A stretch of 64,000 nt of DNA, from assembly GCA_947494675.1 (NCBI GenBank), contig CANLVP010000003.1:169791-233790 (forward strand). Reading direction: 5' to 3'. The DNA is from an uncultured Paracoccaceae bacterium (GTDB lineage: Bacteria > Pseudomonadota > Alphaproteobacteria > Rhodobacterales > Rhodobacteraceae). The notes under the pieces are model-generated. The model saw only the letters and a list, made by a program, of their open reading frames with translations, made no database searches and had not been told where the DNA came from. Shown here piece by piece: positions 28,351-38,638 of this stretch (positions within the stretch are counted from its first letter, which is position 1; each line of letters begins with the position of its first letter). Both the position numbers and the translations under genes were made by a program.

Positions 28351-29010
28351 ATGAACGCGCATATCCTTACCCTCTCCGGCGTCTCCCTTCACGCCCTGCC
28401 CTCTGGCGCGCTTTGGGCACCGGATACCGGAACGCTTACCGTGTCCGACCTGCATCTGGGCAAGTCTGACCGCATCGCGCGGCGGCGCGGGATCATGCTG
28501 CCCCCTTATGAAACGCGGGCGACGCTCGACAAGTTGGACACCCTGATCGAAACCCATGAACCGCAGCGCGTTATCTGCTTAGGTGACAGTTTTGATGACA
28601 TCGACGCGGCAAATAGCCTTGATGAGGTTGAAAAAATGCAACTCGCGCGCCAGCAAGCGGGGCGGGATTGGATCTGGATCGAAGGCAATCACGACCCCGG
28701 TCCGGTCGATTTGGGTGGCCGCCATTTGAAAGAGCTGGCCTGCGGTCCTCTCACCTATCGCCACATCGCAGAGACCGACGCGACCGGCGAAATCTCGGGC
28801 CATTATCACCCAAAATGCGGTTTGCCGCGTGGGGGCAGTCGCCCGGCATTTCTGATTGACGCGGCCCGGGTCATCCTGCCCGCGTTTGGGGCCTTTACCG
28901 GCGGTTTGCGGGCAAGCCACCCGGCTTTGCAGGCCTTGATGTCAAAGGATGCGACGGCTGTTCTGACGGGCAAAAAGGCGATGCCCGTCCCCTTTGCGGC
29001 GACGCGCTAA
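28351..29010 (+). CDS. pdeM: Ligase-associated DNA damage response endonuclease PdeM
   Basis: A calcineurin-like metallophosphoesterase, named for its link with ligase-associated repair genes. The 219-residue product shows the metal-binding motifs in order: [28 protein letters not shown] and SGHYHPKCG. The ATG at 28351 matches the usual length, while a longer reading to 28294 would overlap the helicase end. It ends four bases inside the convergent folD gene. Its association with the helicase is the strongest evidence for its role. Confidence 0.93.
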   Translation: MNAHILTLSGVSLHALPSGALWAPDTGTLTVSDLHLGKSDRIARRRGIMLPPYETRATLDKLDTLIETHEPQRVICLGDSFDDIDAANSLDEVEKMQLARQQAGRDWIWIEGNHDPGPVDLGGRHLKELACGPLTYRHIAETDATGEISGHYHPKCGLPRGGSRPAFLIDAARVILPAFGAFTGGLRASHPALQALMSKDATAVLTGKKAMPVPFAATR

Positions 29011-29900
29011 GCGGTCAGCCCTTCGGGTTCCGCCAAGCCATTGGCGCGGCAGCAGGCGGTGACCGTATTCGCCAGAAGGCAAGCGATTGTCATAGGCCCG
29101 ACACCGCCCGGCACAGGCGTGATGGCCCCGGCAACCTCAGCACAGCTGGCGTAGTCGGCGTCGCCGACCAGCCGGGTCCCGCCTTCGGGTTTATCAATCC
29201 GGTTGATGCCGACATCGATTACGGTCGCACCCGGTTTGATCCAGTCGCCCGGCACCATCTGCGGGCGACCAACAGCAGCCACGACGATATCGGCCTGACG
29301 CACAACACCGGGCAGGTCCGCGGTGCGCGAGTGGGCGATTGTCACGGTGCAGCTGTCATTCAGCAAAAGCTGCGCCATTGGTTTGCCCACGATATTGGAC
29401 CGCCCGATCACAACCGCATTCATCCCCGAGAGTGATCCATGATGATCGCGCAGCATCATCAGGCACCCCAAAGGCGTGCAAGGCACCATGCTCTTTTGGC
29501 CCGTCCCCAAGAGCCCAACGTTCGAGATATGGAAGCCATCCACATCCTTGGCGGGGTCAATGGCGTTCAGAATCGTGTCGCCGTCGATGTGATCCGGCAC
29601 CGGCAATTGGCACAGGATGCCATGCACCGCAGGGTCGTTGTTCAGCTGCTCAATCAGCGCCAGCAGGTCCTCTTGCGAAGTCGAAACGTCCAGCTTGTGC
29701 TCAAAAGAGGCCATGCCAACTTCAAGCGTTTGCTTGCCCTTGTTGCGCACATAAACTTGGCTCGCGGGGTCCTCACCCACCAAGACAACGGCCAAACCCG
29801 GCACGATGTCATGCTCTTCCTTCAACCGCGCGACGTGGTCCGCCACCTTGCCCCGCACCGTGGCCGCAAAGGCCTTTCCGTCAATCACTGTCGCTGTCAT
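29007..29900 (-). CDS. folD: Bifunctional methylenetetrahydrofolate dehydrogenase/cyclohydrolase
   Basis: FolD interconverts 5,10-methylene-THF and 10-formyl-THF through the methenyl form, with NADP. The 297-residue protein has the catalytic lysine region YVRNKGKQ, the QLPVPDHID block, the nucleotide-binding [14 protein letters not shown] and the C-terminal [15 protein letters not shown]. The ATG at 29900 replaces a longer reading that would add 44 residues. It lies downstream of fhs, so the two one-carbon genes likely work together. A 35-bp repeated element stands directly before its start. Confidence 0.97.
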   Translation of the reverse strand: MTATVIDGKAFAATVRGKVADHVARLKEEHDIVPGLAVVLVGEDPASQVYVRNKGKQTLEVGMASFEHKLDVSTSQEDLLALIEQLNNDPAVHGILCQLPVPDHIDGDTILNAIDPAKDVDGFHISNVGLLGTGQKSMVPCTPLGCLMMLRDHHGSLSGMNAVVIGRSNIVGKPMAQLLLNDSCTVTIAHSRTADLPGVVRQADIVVAAVGRPQMVPGDWIKPGATVIDVGINRIDKPEGGTRLVGDADYASCAEVAGAITPVPGGVGPMTIACLLANTVTACCRANGLAEPEGLTA

Positions 29901-29905
29901 GGCTG

Positions 29906-29940
29906 TCTTTCTTTGGTCTATAAATATCCCCGCCGGAGGC
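29906..29940 (-). repeat. 35-bp intergenic element, copy A (before folD)
   Basis: On the coding strand it begins GCCTCCGGCGGGGATATTTA and ends with AAAGAAAGA, five bases before the folD ATG. It matches the element at 42484-42518 at 32 of 35 bases. The AAAGAAAG end could act as the ribosome site. I believe this is a dispersed element in Rhodobacterales genomes, but that is from memory. Confidence 0.6.
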
Positions 29941-29966
29941 ACATACGGGACGGCGGGTGGGGCGCA

Positions 29967-29986
29967 TTGCCCGGCATGCCGGGCAA
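29967..29986. repeat. Perfect 20-bp palindrome between fhs and folD
   Basis: The 20 bases read the same on both strands, with arms TTGCCCGGCA and TGCCGGGCAA. It begins about 20 bases past the fhs stop. No T-run follows, so it may be an mRNA-stabilising hairpin, a REP-like element or an operator. Confidence 0.55.
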
Positions 29987-30006
29987 CAGCGGCACACGTC
30001 GGGCCG

Positions 30007-31683
30007 TTAGAACAGGCCCTCGATCTGACCATCCGCGTTCAGCATGATCGCTTCGGCAGAGGGCACGCGTGGCAGGCCCGGCATGGTCATGATCTCACCG
30101 CAGATGGCGACGACGAAACCGGCACCGGCTGACAGACGCACCTCACGCACGGGCACGGCATGGCCTGTGGGCGCACCGCGCAAGGCCGGGTCGGTGGAGA
30201 ATGAGTACTGCGTTTTCGCCATGCAGACGGGCAAGTTGCCGTATCCCTGCTCTTCCCATGCTTTCAGCTGATCGCGGATCTTCTTATCTGCAATCACCTC
30301 ATCCGCGCGGTAGATGCGCTTGGCAATCGTGTCGATCTTGTCAAAGAGGCTCAGCTCATCCCCATAGATCGGGGCAAAGTTCGCCTCACCTTTGTCGGCG
30401 ATCTCGGCCACGCGGGTGGCGAGGTCCTTGGTGCCTTCAGACCCATGCGCCCAGTGCTTGCACAGGATCGCCTCGGACCCTTGGCTTTCGACAAAGGCTT
30501 TGACGGCGGCAACTTCGGCATCGGTATCGGTGACGAAGTGGTTGATCGCCACGACAACCGGCACGCCAAAGGATTTGACGTTCTCGATGTGACGCCCAAG
30601 GTTCGGGCAACCGGCCTTGACCGCTTCGACGTTTTCCGCGCCCAGATCGGCCTTGGCCACGCCGCCGTTCATCTTCATCGCGCGCACGGTGGCCACGACG
30701 ACCACGCAAGACGGCGCGATGCCTGCCTTGCGGCACTTGATGTTCATGAACTTCTCAGCACCCAGATCGGCACCAAAGCCTGCCTCGGTCACCACATAGT
30801 CCGCGATTTTCAGCGCCGTTGTGGTGGCGGTGACAGAGTTACAGCCGTGCGCGATGTTGGCAAAAGGACCGCCGTGCACAAAGGCCGGGTTATTCTCAAG
30901 CGTTTGCACAAGGTTCGGCTGCATCGCGTCTTTCAGCAGCACGGTCATCGCGCCGTCAGCCTTGATGTCGCGGCAATAAACCGGGGTGCGGTCGCGGCGG
31001 TAGGCCACGATGATATCACCCAGACGCTTTTGCAGGTCTTCGAGGTTCAGCGCGAGGCAGAGGATCGCCATAACCTCGGACGCCACGGTGATGTCAAAGC
31101 CTGCTTCGCGTGGGAAGCCGTTGGCCACACCACCCAAGCTGGCAGTGATCTGACGCAGCGCACGGTCGTTCATGTCCATCACACGACGCCAAACGACGCG
31201 GCGGATGTCGATCTCAAGCTCGTTGCCCCAGTAGATGTGGTTGTCGATCATCGCCGACAACAGGTTGTGGGCGGAAGTGATCGCGTGGAAGTCACCGGTA
31301 AAGTGCAGGTTCATGTCTTCCATTGGAACGACCTGCGCATAGCCACCGCCAGCAGCGCCACCCTTCATCCCGAAACATGGCCCAAGGGACGCCTCGCGAA
31401 TACAGATCGCGGCCTTCTTGCCAATCGCGTTCAGACCGTCGCCCAGACCAACTGTGGTTGTGGTCTTGCCTTCACCGGCAGGGGTCGGGTTGATCGCTGT
31501 CACAAGGATCAGCTTGCCGTTGTCGTTGCCCTGAACAGAGTCGATGAACGTCTGGCTGACCTTCGCCTTGTCGTGGCCATAGGGCAAAAGATCATCGCTG
31601 CCGATGCCAAGCTTGGCGCCGATTTCCTGAATCGGGCGCTTTTTGGCTTCGCGTGCGATCTCAATATCCGACTTGTATTCCAT
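30007..31683 (-). CDS. fhs: Formate-tetrahydrofolate ligase
   Basis: Makes 10-formyl-THF from formate, THF and ATP. The 558-residue protein contains the P-loop-like [18 protein letters not shown], the family block [19 protein letters not shown], and the late [18 protein letters not shown] and [14 protein letters not shown]. Full length is normal. The ATG at 31683 with AGGGTG upstream fits; a longer reading to 31752 adds a poor leader. In roseobacters folD and fhs serve methyl and formate oxidation as well as biosynthesis; which use applies here cannot be told. Confidence 0.97.
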   Translation of the reverse strand: MEYKSDIEIAREAKKRPIQEIGAKLGIGSDDLLPYGHDKAKVSQTFIDSVQGNDNGKLILVTAINPTPAGEGKTTTTVGLGDGLNAIGKKAAICIREASLGPCFGMKGGAAGGGYAQVVPMEDMNLHFTGDFHAITSAHNLLSAMIDNHIYWGNELEIDIRRVVWRRVMDMNDRALRQITASLGGVANGFPREAGFDITVASEVMAILCLALNLEDLQKRLGDIIVAYRRDRTPVYCRDIKADGAMTVLLKDAMQPNLVQTLENNPAFVHGGPFANIAHGCNSVTATTTALKIADYVVTEAGFGADLGAEKFMNIKCRKAGIAPSCVVVVATVRAMKMNGGVAKADLGAENVEAVKAGCPNLGRHIENVKSFGVPVVVAINHFVTDTDAEVAAVKAFVESQGSEAILCKHWAHGSEGTKDLATRVAEIADKGEANFAPIYGDELSLFDKIDTIAKRIYRADEVIADKKIRDQLKAWEEQGYGNLPVCMAKTQYSFSTDPALRGAPTGHAVPVREVRLSAGAGFVVAICGEIMTMPGLPRVPSAEAIMLNADGQIEGLF

Positions 31684-31837
31684 TGGTGTCACCCTGTTTG
31701 GGGGGCCTTGGCCCGTCATGCGTCGAGACATGTCTAACGGGGCCGTATCCATCCTTGCACCCGGATTACGACATTTTCGACGTCAGAATCGGCGGCGCGG
31801 CCTGCGTCGGTTTCTCATAAGAAACGATGTGCGCGGA

Positions 31838-32416
31838 TCAGCCACGCCATGCGGGCTGCTCGGGGATATGCAGGCGCAGCTTTTGCCCCAGCTCCAGGAC
31901 ACCGGGGCGCTCGACCCAGGCGGTCACCCCACGCTTGCCTTTGGCCGCCGCCTTAAAGGCCTTGCCGTGGCCGGGCTTGTCCTGATCCATCTCGCGGGCG
32001 GGCAAGTTGCAGGGTCGGTTTTCCATGTTGATCGTGATCGTCGCGCCATCGGGGGCCTGCAACCGCGATGACGGCGGCACATGACTAAAGTCGGGGATGC
32101 CGCGGATCACAAGCGATGCGCCCAGCCACACAGGGTCAATCGCATCCAGATCGCAGCCCGCCGCGATCTCTGCCAGCTCTTCGGCACTTAGCACAGACAT
32201 CTGGCGCACATTGGCAATTTCGGTGCCTTCGGGATGTTGCGCAGTCACGCGCACGCAGGACGCGCGGGTGCGCCCGCCGTGCCGTCCTTCGCCCACGGGG
32301 CCGTCAAATGTCAGGGTCATCTGTTCGGTCGCCGCAGACCGGATCGAGGTGTCGTCTGCCACCGTCCCCAGCCAGACGATTTCGCCGTAGTGTTCAGTTG
32401 GGACAAGTTCGGGCAT
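31838..32416 (-). CDS. MOSC domain-containing protein
   Basis: MOSC domains occur in molybdenum cofactor sulfurases and related proteins that handle sulfur groups. The 192-residue protein has the expected conserved patches: GASLVIRGIPDFSHVPP, a cysteine in ENRPCNLPAREM, and the late KGKRGVTAWVERPG. It is a stand-alone domain and its target is unknown. No molybdenum enzyme gene is next to it. The 154-base gap to fhs holds nothing recognised. Confidence 0.85.
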   Translation of the reverse strand: MPELVPTEHYGEIVWLGTVADDTSIRSAATEQMTLTFDGPVGEGRHGGRTRASCVRVTAQHPEGTEIANVRQMSVLSAEELAEIAAGCDLDAIDPVWLGASLVIRGIPDFSHVPPSSRLQAPDGATITINMENRPCNLPAREMDQDKPGHGKAFKAAAKGKRGVTAWVERPGVLELGQKLRLHIPEQPAWRG

Positions 32417-32500
32417 TGCGACCTCCGGTGTTGCGCTTGCCTATCGGTAATGCGCATGGCCCGGAATTTCAAATCACTGATCGTGAACTCAGATGTCACG

Positions 32501-32526
32501 AAAAAGCCGCCCGGTTGGGGGCGGCT
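32501..32526 (-). terminator. Terminator after ftsH
   Basis: On the minus strand an 8-bp stem (agccgccc with gggcggct) is followed by TTTTTCG. It lies ten bases after the ftsH stop, closing the tol-pal/tilS/ftsH run. Confidence 0.88.
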
Positions 32527-32535
32527 TGATCTGAC

Positions 32536-34455
32536 TTAGGTCGAAGGTTCGGGCTCCATCCCGCTATCGGGGGATTTCGGCTTTTTCGGCTTGGTCTTTG
32601 GGATCGAGGTGATCGAGGACCCACCAGAGGGCGGCGTGTCGTCAGCGTCATCGCCACGGTTCAGCGCCTCACCTGCGATGACGCGGGTAATTTCGTTCCC
32701 GGTCAAGGTCTCATATTCCAAGAGCCCCTGCGCCAGACGTTCAAAGCCCTCTGCCTGTTCTTTCAGGATGCGCTTGGCCGTCGCATAACCTTCGTCAACA
32801 ATCTCTTTGACCTTGTCGTCGATAATCTTTTGCGTCGCGGCAGAGTGGTTGGTGCCGCCGCCATAATTGCCCAAATAGCTGCTTTGCTCATTGGCGTAGT
32901 CGACATAGCCGAGCTCTTCGGTAAAGCCGAATTGCGTCACCATCGCGCGGGCAATCTTGGAGGCTTGCTGGATGTCGGACGACGCGCCGGAGGTCACGTT
33001 TTCAGGGCCGAATGTCAGCTCTTCCGCCACGCGGCCACCCATCGCCATGGCGATCATGGATTTGTATTTGGTATAGCTGACCGACAGCTGGTCACGTTCT
33101 GGCAATGACAACACCAGACCCAGCGCACGACCGCGCGGGATGATCGTCGCCTTATGGATCGGATCATGTTGTGGCACGTTCAGGCCAACAATTGCATGGC
33201 CCGCCTCATGATAAGCGGTCAGTTTTTTCTCGTCCTCGGACATGACCATGGACCGGCGTTCGCTGCCCATCATCACTTTGTCCTTGGCGGATTCAAAGTC
33301 GATCATGGTGACAAACCGACGCCCGACACGGGCTGCCATCAGAGCGCTTTCGTTCACGAGGTTCGCCAGATCAGCACCGGAAAAGCCCGGCGTGCCGCGT
33401 GCAATGATGCGCAGGTCCACATCGGGGCCAAGCGGCACCTTGCGGGCGTGGACACCAAGAATTTTCTCGCGGCCTTTGATATCGGGGTTCGGCACCTGCA
33501 CCTGACGGTCAAACCGGCCTGGGCGCAACAGCGCAGGGTCAAGCACGTCGGGGCGGTTGGTAGCGGCCACAATAATGATGCCTTCGTTGGCTTCAAAACC
33601 GTCCATCTCAACCAGCAGCTGATTCAGCGTCTGTTCGCGTTCGTCGTTGCCGCCGCCATAGCCTGCTCCACGGGACCGGCCCACGGCGTCGATTTCATCG
33701 ATGAACACGATACAAGGCGCGTTCTTTTTGGCCTGCTCAAACATGTCGCGCACACGGGACGCACCCACACCCACGAACATCTCAACAAAGTCAGAGCCCG
33801 AAATGGTAAAGAAGGGCACACCAGCCTCGCCCGCAATCGCGCGGGCCAGAAGCGTTTTACCCGTGCCGGGAGGGCCTACCAAAAGCGCGCCCTTCGGGAT
33901 CTTGCCGCCAAGGCGGGAGAACTTCTGCGGGTTGCGCAGGAATTCAACGATCTCTTCCAGCTCTTCCTTGGCCTCATCGATGCCTGCAACCTCATCAAAG
34001 GTCACGCGGCCATGCTTTTCGGTCAGCAGCTTGGCCTTGGATTTACCAAAACCCATCGCGCCGCCTTTACCGCCGCCCTGCATCCGGTTCATGAAGTAGA
34101 TCCAGACACCGATCAGCAGCACAAAGGGCGCGAGTGCAAAGAGGAAGCTTGAGAGCGCCGATTGTTCCTGACTTTGCGCGGACACCGGAATGTCGCGCGC
34201 GATCAGTAGATCTGTCACTTCGGCATCGCCGGGTTTGATCGTCACGTAGTCGCGACCATCAGTCTTTTGGTAGCGGACTTGCTCGCCGTCCAGCGTGACT
34301 TGCGTGACGGTTCCGGCCTCAACCGATTCAACAAATTCCGAATAGCTTTGGCTATTGGTCAGCCCGTTGTTGGCCCCGCCGTTGAACAGCTGGAACAGCG
34401 CCAGCACCAACAGAAAGAGGACGACCCAAAAGACGAGATTACGTGCGTTGCCCAA
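32536..34455 (-). CDS. ftsH: ATP-dependent zinc metalloprotease FtsH
   Basis: A membrane-bound AAA protease for quality control and regulated proteolysis. The 639-residue protein has two N-terminal membrane helices (about residues 8-24 and 104-122), Walker A GPPGTGKT at 194-201, Walker [13 protein letters not shown], the SRH region, and the zinc site HEAGH at 416-420. The start is a TTG at 34455, supported by AAGGAG six bases upstream and by the usual [11 protein letters not shown]-terminus. It follows tilS with a 109-base gap, which may carry its own promoter. Confidence 0.97.
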   Translation of the reverse strand: MGNARNLVFWVVLFLLVLALFQLFNGGANNGLTNSQSYSEFVESVEAGTVTQVTLDGEQVRYQKTDGRDYVTIKPGDAEVTDLLIARDIPVSAQSQEQSALSSFLFALAPFVLLIGVWIYFMNRMQGGGKGGAMGFGKSKAKLLTEKHGRVTFDEVAGIDEAKEELEEIVEFLRNPQKFSRLGGKIPKGALLVGPPGTGKTLLARAIAGEAGVPFFTISGSDFVEMFVGVGASRVRDMFEQAKKNAPCIVFIDEIDAVGRSRGAGYGGGNDEREQTLNQLLVEMDGFEANEGIIIVAATNRPDVLDPALLRPGRFDRQVQVPNPDIKGREKILGVHARKVPLGPDVDLRIIARGTPGFSGADLANLVNESALMAARVGRRFVTMIDFESAKDKVMMGSERRSMVMSEDEKKLTAYHEAGHAIVGLNVPQHDPIHKATIIPRGRALGLVLSLPERDQLSVSYTKYKSMIAMAMGGRVAEELTFGPENVTSGASSDIQQASKIARAMVTQFGFTEELGYVDYANEQSSYLGNYGGGTNHSAATQKIIDDKVKEIVDEGYATAKRILKEQAEGFERLAQGLLEYETLTGNEITRVIAGEALNRGDDADDTPPSGGSSITSIPKTKPKKPKSPDSGMEPEPST

Positions 34456-34564
34456 AAGAGGCTCCTTTAGTAGCGGAAGATCGAGGCGGGGGGAGTCGGA
34501 CCCTCGCGTTGATCTTAAAATAGACTTTCCTAACCGATCTTCAATGCGGAAGCGTCTTGTTCAC

Positions 34565-35776
34565 CTATTTCGCAACAATTCGCGCCATCCACCCGTTATT
34601 CAATCCCGCCAAGGGGGCGGCAATAAGGCGATCATCGTGCCAAATTGCGGGGCTGGCGCGTAAGGCATGGCGCGGATGGCCTGTGCTGCGCCAATTGGAG
34701 CAGTCTGAGAGCGCATCGCCCAAAGCGCCGACCAGTAGCTCAGGCGCGTGCGGGCCGTCCAGTTCCCAGCGGCCATCCCACATATTTCTAGTTGAACAGC
34801 ACCCCGTAACGGCCTGTAATTCGCGGATTATTACGATCTGGCCTTTGGTCGCTATCAGCAGGCAGCCATGCAACGTCGCAGTTCCGCCGGACAGCGCGAC
34901 CTCAACCGCATCTTCAAGGGCAGAAAGCCTTGGTCGATAGGGGTTTCGAGCCACATCGCAAAGGCCCTCCGCAATGATCCGCAGGCGGGTCTCTTCTTCG
35001 ATCTCTGCCATCGCGTCATGGTCGAAGGCGATATAACCCGCTTCGGAAAAATCCGTGCGGATCGCGCGTGCGCGGCACTCCATGGCGCGTTGCGTTAAGG
35101 CTTCGCGGGCACGGGCCATCTGCTGGGCGGTCTTGGCAAGGGTCGCGGTGTCCAGCCCCTGTTGCCCGATCAAGCGCCGCATCTTCACCCGATCAAAGCG
35201 GGGATCATCATTGCTGGGGTCGTCAACAAAGGGGATTTTCAAAACCTGACAATAATGGCGCAGGTCTTTACGTTGCACCCCCAGCAAGGGCCGCAGGATC
35301 GTCATGTCGGGCAGCACCCGTTTGACCGCCATACCAGCGAGGCCATCGACACCAGAGCCGCGGATCAAGCGCATCAGAACGGTCTCGGCCTGATCGTCCT
35401 GGGTGTGAGCCATCAGCACATAACGGCAGGTGCCCGACCATGCACTGAGGAGGTCAAAGCGTGCTTGGCGGGCCGCGTCTTGCAGATTGCCATTCCCGTC
35501 CCAGCCCTGCCATTTCAAGGTGTTATGGCGTAATCCTAAACCACGGCATTCATCAGCGACCATGGTGGCCTCGGTGGCACTTTCGACCCGTAACCCGTGG
35601 TCCACAGTCGCGACTTTTAGCGTGACCCCATAAACGCGCGCCCAACCAGCGGCCAGATGCAGCATCGCCATGCTGTCGCCGCCACCAGAGACCGCCAATC
35701 CCACTTCCGTTGGAAAATCCGGCCCCAGCAATGCGCCCATTTCATCGGCAAAGTGCTGCGGTAGGTCTACTGACAT
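34565..35776 (-). CDS. tilS: tRNA(Ile)-lysidine synthase
   Basis: TilS changes the wobble cytidine of the CAU-anticodon isoleucine tRNA to lysidine, so that it reads AUA codons. The 403-residue protein has the PP-loop SGGGDS at residues 30-35, the N-terminal N-type ATP pyrophosphatase fold (AHTQDDQAETVLMRL), and a C-terminal region typical of the short alphaproteobacterial forms. Its ATG overlaps the cpoB stop by ten bases, so it is coupled to the tol-pal run. Order cpoB-tilS-ftsH is standard in alphaproteobacteria. Confidence 0.95.
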   Translation of the reverse strand: MSVDLPQHFADEMGALLGPDFPTEVGLAVSGGGDSMAMLHLAAGWARVYGVTLKVATVDHGLRVESATEATMVADECRGLGLRHNTLKWQGWDGNGNLQDAARQARFDLLSAWSGTCRYVLMAHTQDDQAETVLMRLIRGSGVDGLAGMAVKRVLPDMTILRPLLGVQRKDLRHYCQVLKIPFVDDPSNDDPRFDRVKMRRLIGQQGLDTATLAKTAQQMARAREALTQRAMECRARAIRTDFSEAGYIAFDHDAMAEIEEETRLRIIAEGLCDVARNPYRPRLSALEDAVEVALSGGTATLHGCLLIATKGQIVIIRELQAVTGCCSTRNMWDGRWELDGPHAPELLVGALGDALSDCSNWRSTGHPRHALRASPAIWHDDRLIAAPLAGLNNGWMARIVAK

Positions 35777-36585
35777 CCCAGGTTGGCCATGGCCGCGCGG
35801 GCCTGCGTGTCAAAGGCATTGCCGGGAAAGCGCACGCCGACCTCTGCCAGTGTCAAACAGGCGTCCTGGGTCTGGCCCAACTGACCAAGCGATGACCCAA
35901 GCTTGAACAGCGCCTCAGGTGCGGCGGGGCCGGATGCGTCGGTGGAAAAGCTCGCAAGGAAGGCACGCGCCGCACTCGTCGTCTCACCCAGACCCTCAAA
36001 CGCTTTGCCTTTCATCAGCTCCGCTTCGGCGGCTACTGGCGATCCGGGGTAGGACGTAACAAAGGTCGCAAGGAGGTCAGCGGCGCTGCGAAAGTCACCG
36101 GAGGCGAGCGCCTCCTGCGCCCGTTCAAAGTCGGCTTGTTCGCCAATGGCCAAGGCCGGGCCGCCCGTTGCCGGGGCCGGATTGGCCACAGGCACGTCGG
36201 TGCCATTGTCCACGCCGCCAAGGCTCGGTGTGTCGCCCAAAAGGCTGATGTCGCAGCCTGCTTCCAACTCGCAAAGGCGGAATTCAAGATCACCGATCCG
36301 GTTGGTGCCATCCACGGTGATGCGGTTGACGCGGAACTCAAGCTCTTCGGTTTTGGAGGTCAGGCGCTGCAATTCCGCTTCAATCGCGTTCAGGCGATCC
36401 AGCGGCGTGTTGCCTGCCGTGCTGTTCCCAGTTGCGCCTGTCGTCGAAAGCTCTGTCCGCAGGCGCTGCACATCCACATAGAGGATCGACAGTTGCTGAC
36501 GGATATCGGCCAGCGTCTGATCCTGCGCAAAAGCAGGTGGCGCGGAGAGCGCGAGACCAAGAACAAGGGCAAAACGGCTGAACAT
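35767..36585 (-). CDS. cpoB: Cell division coordinator CpoB (YbgF)
   Basis: CpoB is a periplasmic protein that links the Tol system to peptidoglycan synthesis at division. The 272-residue product has a signal peptide ending PAFAQ, an N-terminal coiled-coil region (IRQQLSILYVDVQRLRTEL), a Pro/Ala-rich linker, and C-terminal TPR units (ALASGDFRSAADLLATFV, YPGSPVAAEAELMKGKAF). It follows pal by nine bases and overlaps tilS. Confidence 0.93.
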   Translation of the reverse strand: MFSRFALVLGLALSAPPAFAQDQTLADIRQQLSILYVDVQRLRTELSTTGATGNSTAGNTPLDRLNAIEAELQRLTSKTEELEFRVNRITVDGTNRIGDLEFRLCELEAGCDISLLGDTPSLGGVDNGTDVPVANPAPATGGPALAIGEQADFERAQEALASGDFRSAADLLATFVTSYPGSPVAAEAELMKGKAFEGLGETTSAARAFLASFSTDASGPAAPEALFKLGSSLGQLGQTQDACLTLAEVGVRFPGNAFDTQARAAMANLGCQ

Positions 36586-36594
36586 GACGGGTCC

Positions 36595-37122
36595 TTAGCT
36601 AAGCGCACCGACCGAGATGATGGTCACAGCGCGGCGGTTCTTGGCATAGCACGCCTCTTCGGAACAAACCTCAATCGGGCGCTCTTTGCCGTAGCTGATC
36701 GTGCGCAACCGGGTTGATGGCACGCCCTTTGAGATCAGGTATTCGCGCACCGTGTTCGCGCGGCGGGCACCCAGTGCGAGGTTATATTCGCGGGTGCCTT
36801 GCTCATCAGCGTGGCCTTCGACAATCGCCAGATAATCGGCATTGGTTTGCAGCCATCCGGCTTGTCCGTCCAGCGTGGCTTGGCCTGCGGCGGTCAGGGT
36901 GGCGCTATCCACTTCGAACAACACGCGGTCGCCGATGGTTTGCGCAAAGAACTGCGGGCTGGATGGGTCGGACGCCCCCGTTGGCGCGTTCACGCCTGCG
37001 TTTGCGCCGTTGTTTGCCCCTGCGGTGCCATCGTTGATGCCGCCGCCAAATCGGTCGGGCCGCGTACATGCGGCCGTGCTGAGCGTCAGCAGCACCAGCA
37101 ATGCTTTGGTTGTAAATGTCAT
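36595..37122 (-). CDS. pal: Peptidoglycan-associated lipoprotein Pal
   Basis: Outer-membrane lipoprotein that binds peptidoglycan and TolB. The 175-residue product has lipobox STAAC, an Asn/Ala/Gly-rich linker, and an OmpA domain with VEGHADEQGTREYNLALG and RRANTVREYLISKG. The ATG at 37122 is chosen because the signal peptide starts there and AGGA lies upstream; a longer reading to 37287 would add 55 unlikely residues. It lies between tolB and cpoB in the standard order. Confidence 0.97.
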   Translation of the reverse strand: MTFTTKALLVLLTLSTAACTRPDRFGGGINDGTAGANNGANAGVNAPTGASDPSSPQFFAQTIGDRVLFEVDSATLTAAGQATLDGQAGWLQTNADYLAIVEGHADEQGTREYNLALGARRANTVREYLISKGVPSTRLRTISYGKERPIEVCSEEACYAKNRRAVTIISVGALS

Positions 37123-37204
37123 CTGATTATCCTGTTTTCCGCTCGTATTTTTTAGCACTCTATCACGGGTTGAAGGGCGAGGGAACGTCCCTGCGCCCCA
37201 TGTT

Positions 37205-38521
37205 TCAAGGCTGTAACGGCCCCCATGACGGGTCGGACCCGGCACCCTGCACGGGCACCGCTTTGAGGTTCCGGCCAGAGATATCAACCGAATAAAGCGT
37301 GGAGGTGCCGCCCGCCCCCTGGGTTTCGCGCATGAACATTAGTACGCGGCCATTGGGGGACCAAGTGGGCCCCTCATCAAGGAAGGACGCGGTCAACAAC
37401 CGCTCTTCGCTGCCGTCGGTGCGCATCACGCCGATATGAAAGCGGCCAGCGTTTTGTTTTGTAAAGGCAATCAGGTCGCCGCGCGGCGACCAGACGGGGG
37501 TGCCGTAACGCCCCTCACCAAAGGAAATGCGCTGCGCGTCACCACCATTGGCCGACATGATATAAAGCTGCTGGGTGCCGCTGCGGTCGCTTTCAAACAC
37601 GATGCGGCTGCCATCGGGGCTAAAGCTTGGAGCGGTTTCAATCGACGGCGCAGAAGTCAGCCGCGTATGCGCGCCGCTTGCCAGATCGGTGCGGTAAAGG
37701 TCGGTGTTGCCGCCATTGGCAAGGCTATAGATCACCTGATTGCCGTCGCGCGAGAACCGCGGACTAAAGGCCATTTCGCCCTCTGCCGTTGGCAATTGCT
37801 GGCGGCCCACGTTGGCCACGTCCAGCACGTTGATGCGCGGAAAACCGGACTCGTAAGATGTATAAAGCACCCGGTCGCCACGGGGGCTAAAGCGTGGGGC
37901 CAGCACAATCGCGCTGCTGTCAGTCAGGAATTGCAGGTTGGCACCATCGTAATCCATGATCGCCAACCGCTTTTGCCGCGCGTCCTTTGGCCCCGCCTCG
38001 GAGACAAACACAACGCGGCTGTCAAAATAGCCGCCCTCGCCCGTGATCCGGGAATAGGCGGCATCGGCCACCTTATGCGCCATGCGCCGCCAGCCCTGCA
38101 CGGTGCCTGCAAATTGCAACCCCTCGCCCAGTTCGGTGCCCGCAAAGACGTCATAGAGCCGGAACTTCACCACCAGCTGATCGCCACTGACCGCAACGGC
38201 CCCGCCGATCAGCGCTTGGGCATTGATCGCCCGCCAATCGGGGTAGGCAACCGGTGCACCAAAGGAGGCAGGTTGACTGATAAAGGCGCTTGCGGGGATT
38301 TCGCGGAACAGACCGGTGTTCGCCAGATCCTGCGCCACCAGCCGAGTGATATCTGCGGCTAGTTGTTCAGCCCCGGCCGTTTCCGCCTGAAAGCCGGGGA
38401 CCGCAAAGGGCAGCGGTTCGATCACACCGTCGGTGATCGTCAATCGCAAGGGGCCGTCTTGTGCCGCAACAGGTGCTGCCAAAAACAACGCCAGACCCAG
38501 TGCCTTCATCAATTTCAACAT
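37205..38521 (-). CDS. tolB: Tol-Pal system beta-propeller protein TolB
   Basis: Periplasmic protein that binds Pal and TolA. The 438-residue protein has a signal peptide ending PVAAQ, an N-terminal domain of about 150 residues, and a six-bladed propeller built from WD40-like units, with repeats such as [36 protein letters not shown] and [18 protein letters not shown]. The ATG at 38521 has GAGG upstream; a longer reading to 38578 is less likely. Gaps to pal (82 bases) and tolA (117 bases) hold nothing recognised. Confidence 0.97.
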   Translation of the reverse strand: MLKLMKALGLALFLAAPVAAQDGPLRLTITDGVIEPLPFAVPGFQAETAGAEQLAADITRLVAQDLANTGLFREIPASAFISQPASFGAPVAYPDWRAINAQALIGGAVAVSGDQLVVKFRLYDVFAGTELGEGLQFAGTVQGWRRMAHKVADAAYSRITGEGGYFDSRVVFVSEAGPKDARQKRLAIMDYDGANLQFLTDSSAIVLAPRFSPRGDRVLYTSYESGFPRINVLDVANVGRQQLPTAEGEMAFSPRFSRDGNQVIYSLANGGNTDLYRTDLASGAHTRLTSAPSIETAPSFSPDGSRIVFESDRSGTQQLYIMSANGGDAQRISFGEGRYGTPVWSPRGDLIAFTKQNAGRFHIGVMRTDGSEERLLTASFLDEGPTWSPNGRVLMFMRETQGAGGTSTLYSVDISGRNLKAVPVQGAGSDPSWGPLQP

Positions 38522-38638
38522 TGCTCTATCCTCGCCCACTTGGGGTTTTCGTTCCTTTTGATGGGATCGCTGCGCCAATCAAGGGGTATTTCGCCGCATA
38601 TTCCCCCCTGCGCGACAGTTTGCCGGTGTCGCATCGCA

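Noticed and set aside
30445..31737. 430-residue plus-strand open frame opposite fhs
   Set aside because: Antisense shadow of an intact formate-THF ligase; no ribosome site or domain.
30007..31752. Longer N-terminal start for fhs
   Set aside because: The first 23 residues of that reading are not family-like, and a ribosome site precedes the internal ATG at 31683.
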